From: Lonepinella koalarum
Lineage (GTDB): Bacteria; Pseudomonadota; Gammaproteobacteria; Enterobacterales; Pasteurellaceae
Length of the DNA stretch: 64,000 bases
NCBI RefSeq assembly: GCF_042926695.1
Contig: NZ_CP170642.1
Span: 2,108,001-2,172,000, forward strand
Direction: 5' to 3'
In this document: positions 50,935 through 60,288 of the stretch, one piece after another
Layout: each line of letters starts with the position of its first letter
Position numbering within the stretch: the first letter of the stretch is position 1
Translations under genes and position numbers: made by a program
The notes under the pieces: generated by a model
What the model was told of the DNA's origin: nothing
Seen by the model: the letters and a program-made list of their open reading frames with translations, nothing else
The model's database searches: none

Positions 50935-53900
50935 ATGGCAAAACGAACTTTTCATCAAGATTTAATTTTAAATCAGTGGGCATTGTCGCTATTTAATCAG
51001 GCAAATTTAGAACAGTTTAAACAGCGTTTAGGTGATGATCGTTTTGAAGGATTAAGCGAAGACGGGCAAACCAAATTTTTCTATGAATTGCAAAGTGGTT
51101 TATTTTATACCGACAATATTTCTGCAAACGATTTACGCCGTTATGATTTAAATATTGTAAAACATTGGCAAAAAATCACCGCACATCGTAATAAGGTTGA
51201 AGGGCATATTTTACAGTTAAAATATTTTCAGTATCTATCGTTGTTATTTACCGAAATTTATTTGGACTTTTATTTTAATCGTGCAGATGAATTGTTACTG
51301 AGTTTAAACGAGCAATTACATCATCATTTAGATGATGATAAAACGGCTCCTGATTTTCAAGATTATGAATTGAGTGATTTAAATAAATTGGCGTTTTGGA
51401 ACGCCACAGGCAGCGGAAAAACGTTATTAATGCACGTGAATATTTTGCAATATCAACACTATCAAACGCATAAAGACAAATTGCATATTTTTGTGATTAC
51501 CCCCAATGAAAGTTTATCAGGGCAGCATTTGCAGGAATTTGCCTTATCCGAAATACAAGCCAAATTATTTGAGAAAAATAGTCAAATAGATGATATGCAT
51601 GCTGAAGTGCAAATCTTGGATATAAACAAACTGGCGGAAAAAGCAGGCGATGTAACTGTTGCAGTGGATAGCTTTTCGGCAATGAATAAACTAGTGTTGG
51701 TGGACGAAGGGCATCGGGGATCATCTGGCGATCAGTGGCTTTCTCGCCGTCAAAAAATGATCGGCGACGGCTTTGCCTTTGAATATTCGGCAACTTTCGG
51801 GCAAGCGGTGAAAGACGGCAAAACGGTCAATGATGTGTTGTTTGATATGCAGAAAAAACAGGCTAAAAATACTGAAAGCAAATTAAAACCTGCGGAAATT
51901 AAAAAGCTACCGTTAAGCTATCAAGACCGTTTAGACGCAAAACAAAAATCGGTATTTGAAACATACTCAAAATGCGTTTTATTTGATTATTCCTATAAAT
52001 TCTTTTATGGCGATGGCTATGGCAAAGAATTTCAAATTCTCAATATGCAAGCGGAAGATTATGGCGTAAACGATAACGATCGCAAATATTTTCTTGCCTG
52101 TTTATTGGCGTTTTATCAGCAATTATATTTATTCCAAGAGCATAAACAACGCCTTGCGGTTTATAATTTAGAAAAACCGTTGTGGGTGTTTGTGGGGAAT
52201 ACGGTAAATAATGAAGAAAGCGATATTTTGCAGGTGGTGGAACAGCTCGCTTTCTTTTTAGAAAATAAAAACCGTACGCAAATTTTAGCGTGGCTTGATG
52301 ATTTATTAAATGACGAACCGTTGTTATTAGATAAACAAGGCAATGCCTTATTTAAACGCCGTTTTTCATCACTTTATCATTTTAAAGGCAATACAACCGC
52401 ACTGTATCAGGATATTTTGGTAAAACTCTTTAATGCCAATAGTTCCCAGCGTTTATATTTGCATAGCTTAAAAAAATCCGATGGCGAAATTGCATTAAAA
52501 GTCGGTAATAACGATTATTTTGCTTTAATCAACGTGGGGAAATCGTCTGATTTTATTAAAAATGCGCAAAATTTAGCTTGCGTGTCATTTAGTCAGGATG
52601 AATTTAGCAATAGTTTATTTGGCGGAATTAACAAGGCAGACAGCAGCCTGAATTTGCTCATCGGTTCTCGCAAATTTAGCGAAGGCTGGTCAAGCTGGCG
52701 GGTTTCTACAATGGGCTTGCTCAATATGGGGCGTGGCGAAGGTTCGCAAATTATTCAGCTGTTTGGGCGTGGCGTGCGTTTAAAAGGGCGAGATTTTTCA
52801 TTAAGACGCACGCCGTTTAATCAAATGCCAAAAGGGATAGGCTTAGATAAATTAGAAACCTTAAATATTTTTGGCATTAAAGCCGATTATATGGCGAAAT
52901 TCCGTGAATATTTGGTTGATGAAGGCATTCCAACGCCTGATGAATTTCAGCCGATTGAAATTGCGGTGCAAAAAACTTTACCTGCTGGGGTGAAACTCAA
53001 AACTGTTAAACTTAAAGACGGCTATAAAGACAATCAAAAACTGGGGTTTAAACGCACGCAATTTGTGCCGTTGTATGATATTCCTGAAGCGTTTAAAGGA
53101 AAAATCAAACGTATTCGAGCGGAATTAGATCTTTATCCAAGATTAGAAGCGTTAAACCATAAAGATATGAAAGGAGATAAACAAACGAAAAAACCAGAAA
53201 TAGATGAACGCCAAGAAAATAAACTCAATGCGAACGCCTTTGCTTATTTTGACTGGGATAAACTTTATTTAGATTTGCAACAATATAAATTAGAACGCAC
53301 TTGGTCTAATTTGCAAGTGAGCAAACAGCGGTTACGAGAATTTGTAGAAAGCAATCAAGATTGGTATAAACTTTATATTCCAAATTCAGCATTGGAAATT
53401 CAATCCTTTGCGGATATTGAAAAACAGCAAGCTATTTTATTGCAGCTGCTTTGTCTTTATACCGAACAATTTTATCGCCGTTTAAAATCGGCTTATGAAG
53501 GGCAGTTTATGGAAATTGCCGAGTTTAGCGAAGATGATGGTTCGTTTTTTAAAGCCTATCAATTTAAAATTAGCCAAAATGACGACGTTTATTTTGATAG
53601 TAAAGATGTGGTTGAGAAAATCAATGAGTTAAAAGTATTGGTTGAAAGCAAAAAAATTGCACAAATCGTAAACTGGCGTTCGCCACTCAACGAATTAAAA
53701 GTAATCTGCTTTGATCCGCATTTATATTATCCGCTTATCAGTTTAGAAAAATCGGATTTGCCGATTACTATTTCGCCGTTGCCGATTAACGCCGAAAGTG
53801 AGCAAAAATTTATTCACGATTTAATTCAGGCGGAACAATCAGGGAAATTAAGCCAATTATTACAAGGACGATCGCTCTATTTAATGCGAAATGCGGAACG

Positions 53901-54243
53901 TAAAGAGAAAGGCGTGGGCTTTGCTTTGGCAGGTAATTTCTATCCTGATTTTCTGCTGTGGGTGGTGGATAATAAAACAGGCAAGCAGTATTTAAATTTT
54001 GTCGATCCAAAAGGCGTACGAAATATGGATGTTAGCGATCCGAAATTTGGTTTATTTGAAGAAATTAAAGCATTAGAAGCGAAAATTGGCGATCCGAATT
54101 TAATTTTAAATAGCTTTATTTTATCCATTACCAAACAAAAAGATTGGGTCAATGTGCATTTAGATAAAGATGAACTCAATGCTCGCCATATTTTATTTAT
54201 GGAAGATGATTATTTAACGCAGCTATTTGGGGCAATGCTATGA
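50935..54243 (+). CDS. Type III Res-like superfamily 2 helicase with C-terminal PD-(D/E)XK nuclease
   Basis: An 1102-residue protein resembling restriction subunits of type III systems. Walker A is FWNATGSGKTLL at about residues 154-165. The DEAH-equivalent is LVDEGHRGSSG (D257). Helicase motif VI is IQLFGRGVRLKGRDFSL, and SRKFSEGWSSWRVS precedes it. The C-terminus carries a nuclease core YPDFLLWVVD (D1005) and NFVDPKG (D1024-x-K1026). The N-terminal 150 residues are family-specific. It overlaps the SNF2 helicase gene by 4 bases (ATGA), so they are translated together. It would cut DNA lacking the methylation made by Mod; this is inferred. Confidence 0.85.
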   Translation: MAKRTFHQDLILNQWALSLFNQANLEQFKQRLGDDRFEGLSEDGQTKFFYELQSGLFYTDNISANDLRRYDLNIVKHWQKITAHRNKVEGHILQLKYFQYLSLLFTEIYLDFYFNRADELLLSLNEQLHHHLDDDKTAPDFQDYELSDLNKLAFWNATGSGKTLLMHVNILQYQHYQTHKDKLHIFVITPNESLSGQHLQEFALSEIQAKLFEKNSQIDDMHAEVQILDINKLAEKAGDVTVAVDSFSAMNKLVLVDEGHRGSSGDQWLSRRQKMIGDGFAFEYSATFGQAVKDGKTVNDVLFDMQKKQAKNTESKLKPAEIKKLPLSYQDRLDAKQKSVFETYSKCVLFDYSYKFFYGDGYGKEFQILNMQAEDYGVNDNDRKYFLACLLAFYQQLYLFQEHKQRLAVYNLEKPLWVFVGNTVNNEESDILQVVEQLAFFLENKNRTQILAWLDDLLNDEPLLLDKQGNALFKRRFSSLYHFKGNTTALYQDILVKLFNANSSQRLYLHSLKKSDGEIALKVGNNDYFALINVGKSSDFIKNAQNLACVSFSQDEFSNSLFGGINKADSSLNLLIGSRKFSEGWSSWRVSTMGLLNMGRGEGSQIIQLFGRGVRLKGRDFSLRRTPFNQMPKGIGLDKLETLNIFGIKADYMAKFREYLVDEGIPTPDEFQPIEIAVQKTLPAGVKLKTVKLKDGYKDNQKLGFKRTQFVPLYDIPEAFKGKIKRIRAELDLYPRLEALNHKDMKGDKQTKKPEIDERQENKLNANAFAYFDWDKLYLDLQQYKLERTWSNLQVSKQRLREFVESNQDWYKLYIPNSALEIQSFADIEKQQAILLQLLCLYTEQFYRRLKSAYEGQFMEIAEFSEDDGSFFKAYQFKISQNDDVYFDSKDVVEKINELKVLVESKKIAQIVNWRSPLNELKVICFDPHLYYPLISLEKSDLPITISPLPINAESEQKFIHDLIQAEQSGKLSQLLQGRSLYLMRNAERKEKGVGFALAGNFYPDFLLWVVDNKTGKQYLNFVDPKGVRNMDVSDPKFGLFEEIKALEAKIGDPNLILNSFILSITKQKDWVNVHLDKDELNARHILFMEDDYLTQLFGAML

Positions 54244-57122
54244 ATGAAATCACCGCTTATCACGCACGCTACTTCGCCAACGAATTAACCGCACGGCGAA
54301 CCGATGACAACCGTTTGTCGCAATCGCTATTTGATGCGAATGTGGATTTAAATCCGCACCAAATTGATGCGGCGTTGTTTGCCTTAAAAAATCCGTTGCA
54401 AGATGGTGTGTTATTGGCAGACGAAGTGGGTTTAGGCAAAACCATTGAAGCAGGGCTTGTGCTGTGCCAAATGTGGGCGGAACGCAAACGCCAGCTGCTG
54501 ATTGTTTGCCCTGCGATGTTACGCAAGCAATGGGCGAATGAATTAAGCGAAAAATTTGCTTTGCCGACGTTGGTGGTGGATAAAGCGGTGGTCAATACCG
54601 CAATGAAAGGTACAAAAGGGGCGAAGCTGTTCAATTTCTGCAAAGAGCAAGTTGGCAGCCAAATTTTGATTGTGTCGCACCAATTCGCCACAAAGGAAAT
54701 GGCGACTTTTCAGCGATTTAGCTGGGATTATGTGGTGATTGATGAAGCCCATAAAATGCGAAATGCCTATAAAGCCAACAATAAAATGGGGCAGGCAATG
54801 CGAAACGGCTTTGCCAGTATGCGAAAACTGTTGCTTACAGCCACACCGCTACAAAATTCTTTAATGGAATTGTACGGACTTTCTACCTTGCTTGACGAGC
54901 ATTTATTCGGCGATAAAAAATTCTTTCAACGGGAATTTGTCCGCCGTGGCAATTTAGCAGAACTCAAAAGCCGTATGGCAGGGTTTGTGAAACGCACCTT
55001 GCGGAAAAATGTGCTGGAATATATCCGCTACACTGAACGCAAGGCGGTTACGCAAGAATTTATGCCAACGGACGGCGAACATTTGCTTTACGAACAGATT
55101 AGCGAATTTTTACGTCAAGACAGTGTTTACGCCTTGCCGAAAAAACATAAGCATTTAACGGCGGTGATTTTACGCAAATTATTAGCGTCCAGTCCGCAAG
55201 CGGTGCTTGGCACGTTGCAGGCGATTTTATTACGCTTGCAAAAGCTACAAGAAACAGGGCAATCACACGATGAGTTACTGCTAGATGAACAAAATGCCGA
55301 TGAGCTGGAAAATATCGTTCAGTTAGAAAGCGATGAAGAAGAGAATGAAGAAATTGATGAAATCAGCGATGAAACGCAGCCTGAAAACGGTGTTAATGCC
55401 AGCGTTTTAACTGCCGAAATCGCTCAAATTAAACACTTTATTGCCTTTGCTCAAAACCTGCAACAAGACAGCAAAATCACCGCACTTTTGACCGCACTGC
55501 AAACAGGCTTTGCCAAAATGGCAGAACTGGGCGCGGAGCAAAAAGCGTTGATTTTTACCGAATCCACTCGCACGCAAAAATATCTGTTTGAGTATTTGCA
55601 AGAAAATTGCTATGCCGATGAAGTCGTGATGTTTAGCGGTACAAACAATGATCCGCATAGTACGCAGATTTATCAGGCGTGGCTCGAGAAAAATCAAGGT
55701 ACGGACAAAATCACAGGCTCGCCTGATGTGGATAAACGCTCGGCGTTAATTGAGCATTTTCGCGATAAAGCCCAAATTTTGATTGCCACAGAAGCAGGGG
55801 CGGAAGGCGTGAACTTGCAGTTTTGTTCCTTGCTGATTAACTATGATTTGCCGTGGAATCCGCAACGGGTGGAACAGCGGATTGGGCGTTGTCATCGTTA
55901 CGGTCAAAAATTTGATGTGGTGGTGATTAACTTTTTAAACAAACGCAACACGGTGGATCAGCGAGTGTTGCAGCTGCTTACTGAAAAATTCAAGCTGTTT
56001 CAAGGCGTACTCGGTGCGTCTGATGAAGTGTTGGGGCAGATTGAATCAGGCGTGGATATTGAAAATCAAATCGCTAATATTTATGCCACTTGTCGCAGCG
56101 AAGCCGAAATTCAACAAGCCTTTGACCATTTACAAGCACAATTTGCCGACAAAATTGATGATCGCATTCAACAAACCAAAGATGCGTTGGTAGATAGTTT
56201 TGATCAATCGGTATTAGAGCGGCTAAAAGTAATGACCAAAGATCGCTTAAACAATATGCAATGGTGGTTTTGGGGCGTTACGCAATTTGCATTGACAGGT
56301 AAAGCTCAATTTAATCCGCAAGATTGGTGTTTTTTGCTACAACAAAGTCCGCAAGGGGCAATACCGCTCGGGCGTTATTTGTTGCCACGCAAAGAGCAGA
56401 AATCCGTATTGCAAGGCTATGAATATCGTTTAAACAGTCCGCTCGGGCAATGGTGTTTGGAGCAAGGTTTAACGGCTGAAACGCCAACGGCTTGCTTGCA
56501 GTTTGATTATAAAAATTATCCTGAGAAGATTAGTTTGCTGGAACAATATCAAGGGCAAAGCGGTTGGCTAAGTTTGGATAAAATCGTGGTGCAAAGTGCG
56601 GTGGAAAATCAGGAAAATTTGGTGTTCACCGTGTGTGATAAGCAGGGCAATTTGTTAGAACAGGAATTTGCCGAAAAGCTGTTTTTGTTGCCTGCTGAAG
56701 TGCAATCTTTATCTTCGCTTAAACCAAATCATTTTGTGAATTTGACCTTAGAGAACGTGGCTCAAGTCAAAATCAAAATTAACGAAGAAAATGATCGGCT
56801 GTTAAAGCAAGAAATGTTGCGTATTCAAGCCTGGGCGAAAGATCAACTTCAAGCGGCGGAAGATTTAATCAAAGAGATTAAAGAGACGAAGCGTGAAAAA
56901 GATCGAGAATTGACTTTAACCGATGATTTGGAAAAGAAAATTGAGCTGCAAGAGCAAGTGATGAAACTCGGCAAGCAGTTACGCAAAGCCCGCAATGAGC
57001 TAGACGATGTGCAAGATGAGATTGAAGAGCAAGAGCTGGAGCTGTTGAAGCAGTTAAAAACTCGCTTGCAGCAGGAAATGATGGTAGAAAATGTGTTTGT
57101 AATTGAATGGCAAATTAATTAG
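54240..57122 (+). CDS. SNF2/RapA-like helicase of the defence island
   Basis: A 960-residue SNF2-family ATPase. Motif I is DEVGLGKTIEAG (residues 61-72), and motif II is DEAH at 168-171 within VIDEAHKMRN. Motif III is LLTATPLQNSLMELYGL, and motif VI is QRIGRCHRYGQ at 546-556. A long acidic linker (residues about 360-385) splits the two lobes. The C-terminal 100 residues are a predicted coiled coil rich in Glu, Lys and Leu. SNF2 helicases are subunits of DISARM (DrmD), but no DUF1998 or phospholipase-D partner occurs here. Overlaps the Res-like gene by 4 bases. It is not a usual member of type III systems. Confidence 0.85.
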   Translation: MNEITAYHARYFANELTARRTDDNRLSQSLFDANVDLNPHQIDAALFALKNPLQDGVLLADEVGLGKTIEAGLVLCQMWAERKRQLLIVCPAMLRKQWANELSEKFALPTLVVDKAVVNTAMKGTKGAKLFNFCKEQVGSQILIVSHQFATKEMATFQRFSWDYVVIDEAHKMRNAYKANNKMGQAMRNGFASMRKLLLTATPLQNSLMELYGLSTLLDEHLFGDKKFFQREFVRRGNLAELKSRMAGFVKRTLRKNVLEYIRYTERKAVTQEFMPTDGEHLLYEQISEFLRQDSVYALPKKHKHLTAVILRKLLASSPQAVLGTLQAILLRLQKLQETGQSHDELLLDEQNADELENIVQLESDEEENEEIDEISDETQPENGVNASVLTAEIAQIKHFIAFAQNLQQDSKITALLTALQTGFAKMAELGAEQKALIFTESTRTQKYLFEYLQENCYADEVVMFSGTNNDPHSTQIYQAWLEKNQGTDKITGSPDVDKRSALIEHFRDKAQILIATEAGAEGVNLQFCSLLINYDLPWNPQRVEQRIGRCHRYGQKFDVVVINFLNKRNTVDQRVLQLLTEKFKLFQGVLGASDEVLGQIESGVDIENQIANIYATCRSEAEIQQAFDHLQAQFADKIDDRIQQTKDALVDSFDQSVLERLKVMTKDRLNNMQWWFWGVTQFALTGKAQFNPQDWCFLLQQSPQGAIPLGRYLLPRKEQKSVLQGYEYRLNSPLGQWCLEQGLTAETPTACLQFDYKNYPEKISLLEQYQGQSGWLSLDKIVVQSAVENQENLVFTVCDKQGNLLEQEFAEKLFLLPAEVQSLSSLKPNHFVNLTLENVAQVKIKINEENDRLLKQEMLRIQAWAKDQLQAAEDLIKEIKETKREKDRELTLTDDLEKKIELQEQVMKLGKQLRKARNELDDVQDEIEEQELELLKQLKTRLQQEMMVENVFVIEWQIN

Positions 57123-57161
57123 CGATATGCTGTTGCTATCGAGTGTTATCAAGGAGACACA

Positions 57162-57872
57162 ATGAAATTTTTGCTTTTTTTAGTGGTAGTGTTGGGGGCG
57201 TCGGTTCTGTTAATGTTGGCTATTGGTGATTGGATTCCACGTTATTGGCGTGCGGTTTTTGGTGAAACCAATGCCAAAGTGGATATGGCTCCGGTTCAAG
57301 CAGAAGTTTCTCAAATCGCTACACCACAAAATTTAGTACCGCAAGATTCCCTTCAACAATCTTTAGAAAAGCAAATTCATTTTACCCAATTAAGTGTTGA
57401 ACTTCGGCAGAAATTGGTGAAGTTGTTGCAAGAAAAGGGTAATACCCCTTATTTCCAACAGCTTGTGGCGTTGCATCAGCAAATTTTACCCAAAGAAATT
57501 CGGTTAGTGAGTTTGTTGAAAAAGCAGATAAAACTGGATAAACAGTTGGCTCGGTTAATGAAAATGGCAGAACGCTATTCGTTATCTGATAATGAGCGAA
57601 TGGATGATATTTCAGACAGAATGGACGATGTCCAAGATAAAGCTGACGAAGTTTATTTTGAGCAGGATTCATTAATGGATGAGATTGAGCAATTACAAGA
57701 TCAGATCGATGCCCTTGAAATGAATCATATTGATAACTTACGTGAACAAGAAATCAGAGAAGCATTTAATGCTGATTTGGAAACCTTTGTCATGTTGCAA
57801 GGTGGCTCTTACTGGGATCGGGATAATCCGATATGGTGGGCGAATTATTGGGCGAATTTTGGGAGAAAATAA
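57162..57872 (+). CDS. Membrane-anchored coiled-coil protein of unknown function
   Basis: A 236-residue protein I do not recognise. An N-terminal hydrophobic helix (about residues 2-24, FLLFLVVVLGASVLLMLAIGDWIP) probably anchors it, and the rest is charged and heptad-rich, notably SDNERMDDISDRMDDVQDKADEVYFEQD and DEIEQLQDQIDALEMN. It ends WANYWANFGRK. It follows the SNF2 gene by 39 bases with an AAGGAG ribosome site, so it is likely in the same transcript. It might be a membrane component of the island or an unrelated gene left at its edge. Confidence 0.75.
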   Translation: MKFLLFLVVVLGASVLLMLAIGDWIPRYWRAVFGETNAKVDMAPVQAEVSQIATPQNLVPQDSLQQSLEKQIHFTQLSVELRQKLVKLLQEKGNTPYFQQLVALHQQILPKEIRLVSLLKKQIKLDKQLARLMKMAERYSLSDNERMDDISDRMDDVQDKADEVYFEQDSLMDEIEQLQDQIDALEMNHIDNLREQEIREAFNADLETFVMLQGGSYWDRDNPIWWANYWANFGRK

Positions 57873-57873
57873 A

Positions 57874-57893
57874 GGCGAACCCATTGGCTCGCC
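57874..57893. terminator. Hairpin at the right edge of the defence island
   Basis: GGCGAACC (57874-57881) pairs with GGCTCGCC (57886-57893) with one mismatch around CATT. No proper T tract follows, so termination is only possible. Confidence 0.4.
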
Positions 57894-57942
57894 CTTAATA
57901 TGAACATAATCGGCTGGTTATTCCCGATTCAACTTTTTCTAT

Positions 57943-58872
57943 TCAGCTTTTTCTATTTAACCAAGCCATATACTCCGCCACACCCTCTGCCACGGATTTA
58001 AATTGATAATCACAACCTGCGGCACGCAGTTTGGTTAAGTCCGCTTGGGTATATTCTTGGTAGCGAGATTTTAAATGGTCTGGGAATGGGATGGTTTCGA
58101 TTTCGCCTTTGCCGTGGTGTTTTAACACAGCTTGTGCCACTGCAAGGAAACTTTCCGCTTTGCCTGTGCCGAGATTAAAAATGCCTGATATGCCATGTTG
58201 CCACGCCCAAAGATTCACTTGAGCCACATCACCTACATAAATAAAATCACGCAAGAAATGCTCAGAACCTGCGAATAATTTTGGATTTTCGCCATTTAAA
58301 ATTTGGTTATTTAAATGGAATGCGACACTTGCCATAGAACCTTTGTGTTGTTCTTTCGGACCATACACATTGAAATATTTAAAGCCACAAACAGGCGAAC
58401 TAGCTTCCGGCAAAATGGTACGTACATATTGATCAAATAAGAATTTCGAATAACCGTAGGCATTGAGTGGACCTTCAAATTTTCGTTCCTCTACGAATTC
58501 GGTTTTGTCGCCGTAGGTCGCTGCGCTAGATGCGTAGAAGAAAGGAATTTCACGCTCGAGGCAATAATGTAATAATTCTTTGGAATATTCGTAATTATTG
58601 TGCATGAGGTATTTGCCATCCCATTCAGTGGTGGCAGAACAAGCACCTTGGTGGAAAATAACATCGATCTCACCGATGTCATCGCCTGCCATAATAGATG
58701 CGATAAAATCATCTTTATCGCAATAATCCGCAATATCTAAATCAACTAAATTAATAAATTTAGTGCCATCTTTTAGGTTATCCACTACTAAAATATCTGT
58801 GTGACCTATCTCGTTTAAGGCTTTCACGATATTGCTACCGATCATGCCTGCTCCGCCAGTTACGATGATCAT
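57943..58872 (-). CDS. hldD: ADP-L-glycero-D-manno-heptose 6-epimerase
   Basis: A 309-residue short-chain dehydrogenase-fold epimerase that makes the heptose donor for WaaC and WaaF (E. coli 310). The NAD(P)-binding motif is VTGGAGMIGSN at residues 4-14, and the active-site Y-x-x-x-K lies in NAYGYSKFLFDQ. FYASSAATYGD carries the catalytic Ser/Thr region, and HFLRDFIYVGDVAQVN and GIFNLGTGKAESF follow. Its gene is convergent with the defence island. An uptake-signal hairpin separates it from maoP. Confidence 0.97.
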   Translation of the reverse strand: MIIVTGGAGMIGSNIVKALNEIGHTDILVVDNLKDGTKFINLVDLDIADYCDKDDFIASIMAGDDIGEIDVIFHQGACSATTEWDGKYLMHNNYEYSKELLHYCLEREIPFFYASSAATYGDKTEFVEERKFEGPLNAYGYSKFLFDQYVRTILPEASSPVCGFKYFNVYGPKEQHKGSMASVAFHLNNQILNGENPKLFAGSEHFLRDFIYVGDVAQVNLWAWQHGISGIFNLGTGKAESFLAVAQAVLKHHGKGEIETIPFPDHLKSRYQEYTQADLTKLRAAGCDYQFKSVAEGVAEYMAWLNRKS

Positions 58873-58911
58873 ATATATTCCCCTTTGTCAGTTTAATTTG
58901 TTTATTATACA

Positions 58912-58942
58912 AAAATGCGGTGAAAAAAACACCGCACTTTTT
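58912..58942 (-). terminator. Terminator between maoP and hldD
   Basis: A degenerate uptake-signal pair (AAATGCGGTG at 58914-58923 with CACCGCACTT, one mismatch) forms a hairpin whose T run lies on the minus strand, ending maoP transcription. Confidence 0.65.
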
Positions 58943-58957
58943 TAGTCTTTATGCTAA

Positions 58958-59287
58958 TTAATCGTTCGCATTAAACTCATCAAGATTATCACTCACTACA
59001 CCTGAAAGGGTATAAACACGTTTAATAGTGTTTACGCGTGAGCGGTATTTATTCCAAGTTTTCTCGAAAAAAGTTTCCGCTGGGCGTTCACCACGACAGA
59101 ATGCCACGAAGTTTTTTTCATCTGCGGTTTTCGCTTTGCGAGAACCTTCATCTAAGGCTTTGAATGCCTGACCATATTGTTCTAAGGCTTGCGATTCTTT
59201 AATGGTATAATCACCGTGGCGAGCGAAACCACGTGGGTAATTTTTGTCATCAAAGAAACGACGTTCTACACTAAAACTTTCAGCCAT
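58958..59287 (-). CDS. maoP: Macrodomain Ori organisation protein MaoP (YifE)
   Basis: A 109-residue DUF413 protein. It begins MAESFSVERRFFDDKNYPRGFARHGDYTIKE, closely matching E. coli YifE/MaoP, which with a DNA site organises the Ori macrodomain. CRGERPAE and VWSKY-like TWNKYRSRVNTIKR are conserved. It is a soluble cytoplasmic protein. It precedes hldD on the minus strand and follows dsbA, 22 bases away. The mechanism in Pasteurellaceae is untested. Confidence 0.9.
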   Translation of the reverse strand: MAESFSVERRFFDDKNYPRGFARHGDYTIKESQALEQYGQAFKALDEGSRKAKTADEKNFVAFCRGERPAETFFEKTWNKYRSRVNTIKRVYTLSGVVSDNLDEFNAND

Positions 59288-59309
59288 AATCTACTCCATT
59301 TTCCTAAGG

Positions 59310-59930
59310 TTATTTTTTCAATAATTGTTTTACTGTTTCTACATAATCTGCCACGAAATCATCACGAGATAAGCCTTCCGGGTTTACTCGGTATTTGCCG
59401 TTGACATAAAAATCTGGCACACCACGCACATCTAATTGTTCCGCTAGATTAGTTTGGGTTTTCACTAAGGCGGTTACCGCAAAGCTGTTAATTCCACCAT
59501 CAAATTGTTCTGCCGTAACGCCGTTGTCAATGAAGATTTGACGAATATCGTTCATTGATTTTAAGCTATTTTTTTGAGCGGCGTCGAATAATGGTTTTTT
59601 GACTTTATCTTCTGCCCCTAATGCCATAGCTAACGCCCAAGCTCGAGTAAGGTTTTCTGATTGAGCGCCTAAAAAATTCACATGATATTGTTTAAATGTC
59701 GCATCTGCTGGAATATTTTCTTTCACTTTTTTGGGGATCTCATATTGCATTTCAAACGCATAGCAATGTGGACAATAGAACGAGAAAAATTCGATTACTT
59801 CAGTTTTTTCCGAATGTGGACGACTAAGGGTAATGTATTGTTCACCGTCTTTTAATTCTGCGGCTTGCAGATTAAAACTGGCAGCCGCCATGGTGACTGC
59901 GGCGATTAAGCTAACGAGAAATTTTTTCAT
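59310..59930 (-). CDS. dsbA: Periplasmic thiol:disulfide oxidase DsbA
   Basis: A 206-residue thioredoxin-fold oxidase introducing disulfides into exported proteins. A signal peptide (MKKFLVSLIAAVTMAAASFNLQA) is followed by the active site CPHC at residues 53-56 (FFSFYCPHCYAFE) and the cis-Pro loop VRGVPDFYVNG. The start at 59930 has AAGGAAA 9-15 bases upstream; the frame is open to 59948. LptD in this window has the four cysteines that DsbA oxidises in E. coli. Immediately downstream of yihD, with a 20-base gap. Confidence 0.96.
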   Translation of the reverse strand: MKKFLVSLIAAVTMAAASFNLQAAELKDGEQYITLSRPHSEKTEVIEFFSFYCPHCYAFEMQYEIPKKVKENIPADATFKQYHVNFLGAQSENLTRAWALAMALGAEDKVKKPLFDAAQKNSLKSMNDIRQIFIDNGVTAEQFDGGINSFAVTALVKTQTNLAEQLDVRGVPDFYVNGKYRVNPEGLSRDDFVADYVETVKQLLKK

Positions 59931-59950
59931 GATCGGGTTTCCTTGCAATA

Positions 59951-60220
59951 TTATTTTAAAATGCCACGAGCTTTAAGCAGAGCGGTTTTAAAATCTTCTT
60001 CATAATCTTTTTTGATCCCCGGAATGGGCTCATGTTTATCTTTACCATGCATCTTGAGCTGATAAATAATCACTTCATCAGACAACTCGGTGAGCGGTTT
60101 TTCAAAGCCAGCTTCATCCGCAATCGCTTGTAAAATTTGCATTAAACTCATTTCAGGGTCTTTATTAGACCAATAAGGCTGTAAAAGTTCCAACACTTCA
60201 TTTAAACGATGACATTTCAT
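59951..60220 (-). CDS. yihD: YihD-family protein (DUF1040)
   Basis: An 89-residue protein matching E. coli YihD: MKCHRLNEVLELLQPYWSNKDPEMSLMQILQAIADEAGF at the start and PGIKKDYEEDFKTALLKARGI at the end. Its function is not established. It is the first gene of yihD-dsbA, an arrangement I recall from E. coli and Haemophilus, and is divergent from mobA, also as in E. coli. Confidence 0.92.
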   Translation of the reverse strand: MKCHRLNEVLELLQPYWSNKDPEMSLMQILQAIADEAGFEKPLTELSDEVIIYQLKMHGKDKHEPIPGIKKDYEEDFKTALLKARGILK

Positions 60221-60288
60221 AATCTTTCCCTTTTATATTAAGATAGCTGACGCAGAATGATACTTGAATTAAAGGCGAATGACAAACA

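Noticed and set aside
54240..57122. Calling the island DISARM because of the SNF2 helicase and methyltransferase
   Set aside because: No DUF1998 (DrmB), DrmA-type helicase or phospholipase-D protein is present; the other helicase has a type III Res-like nuclease end.
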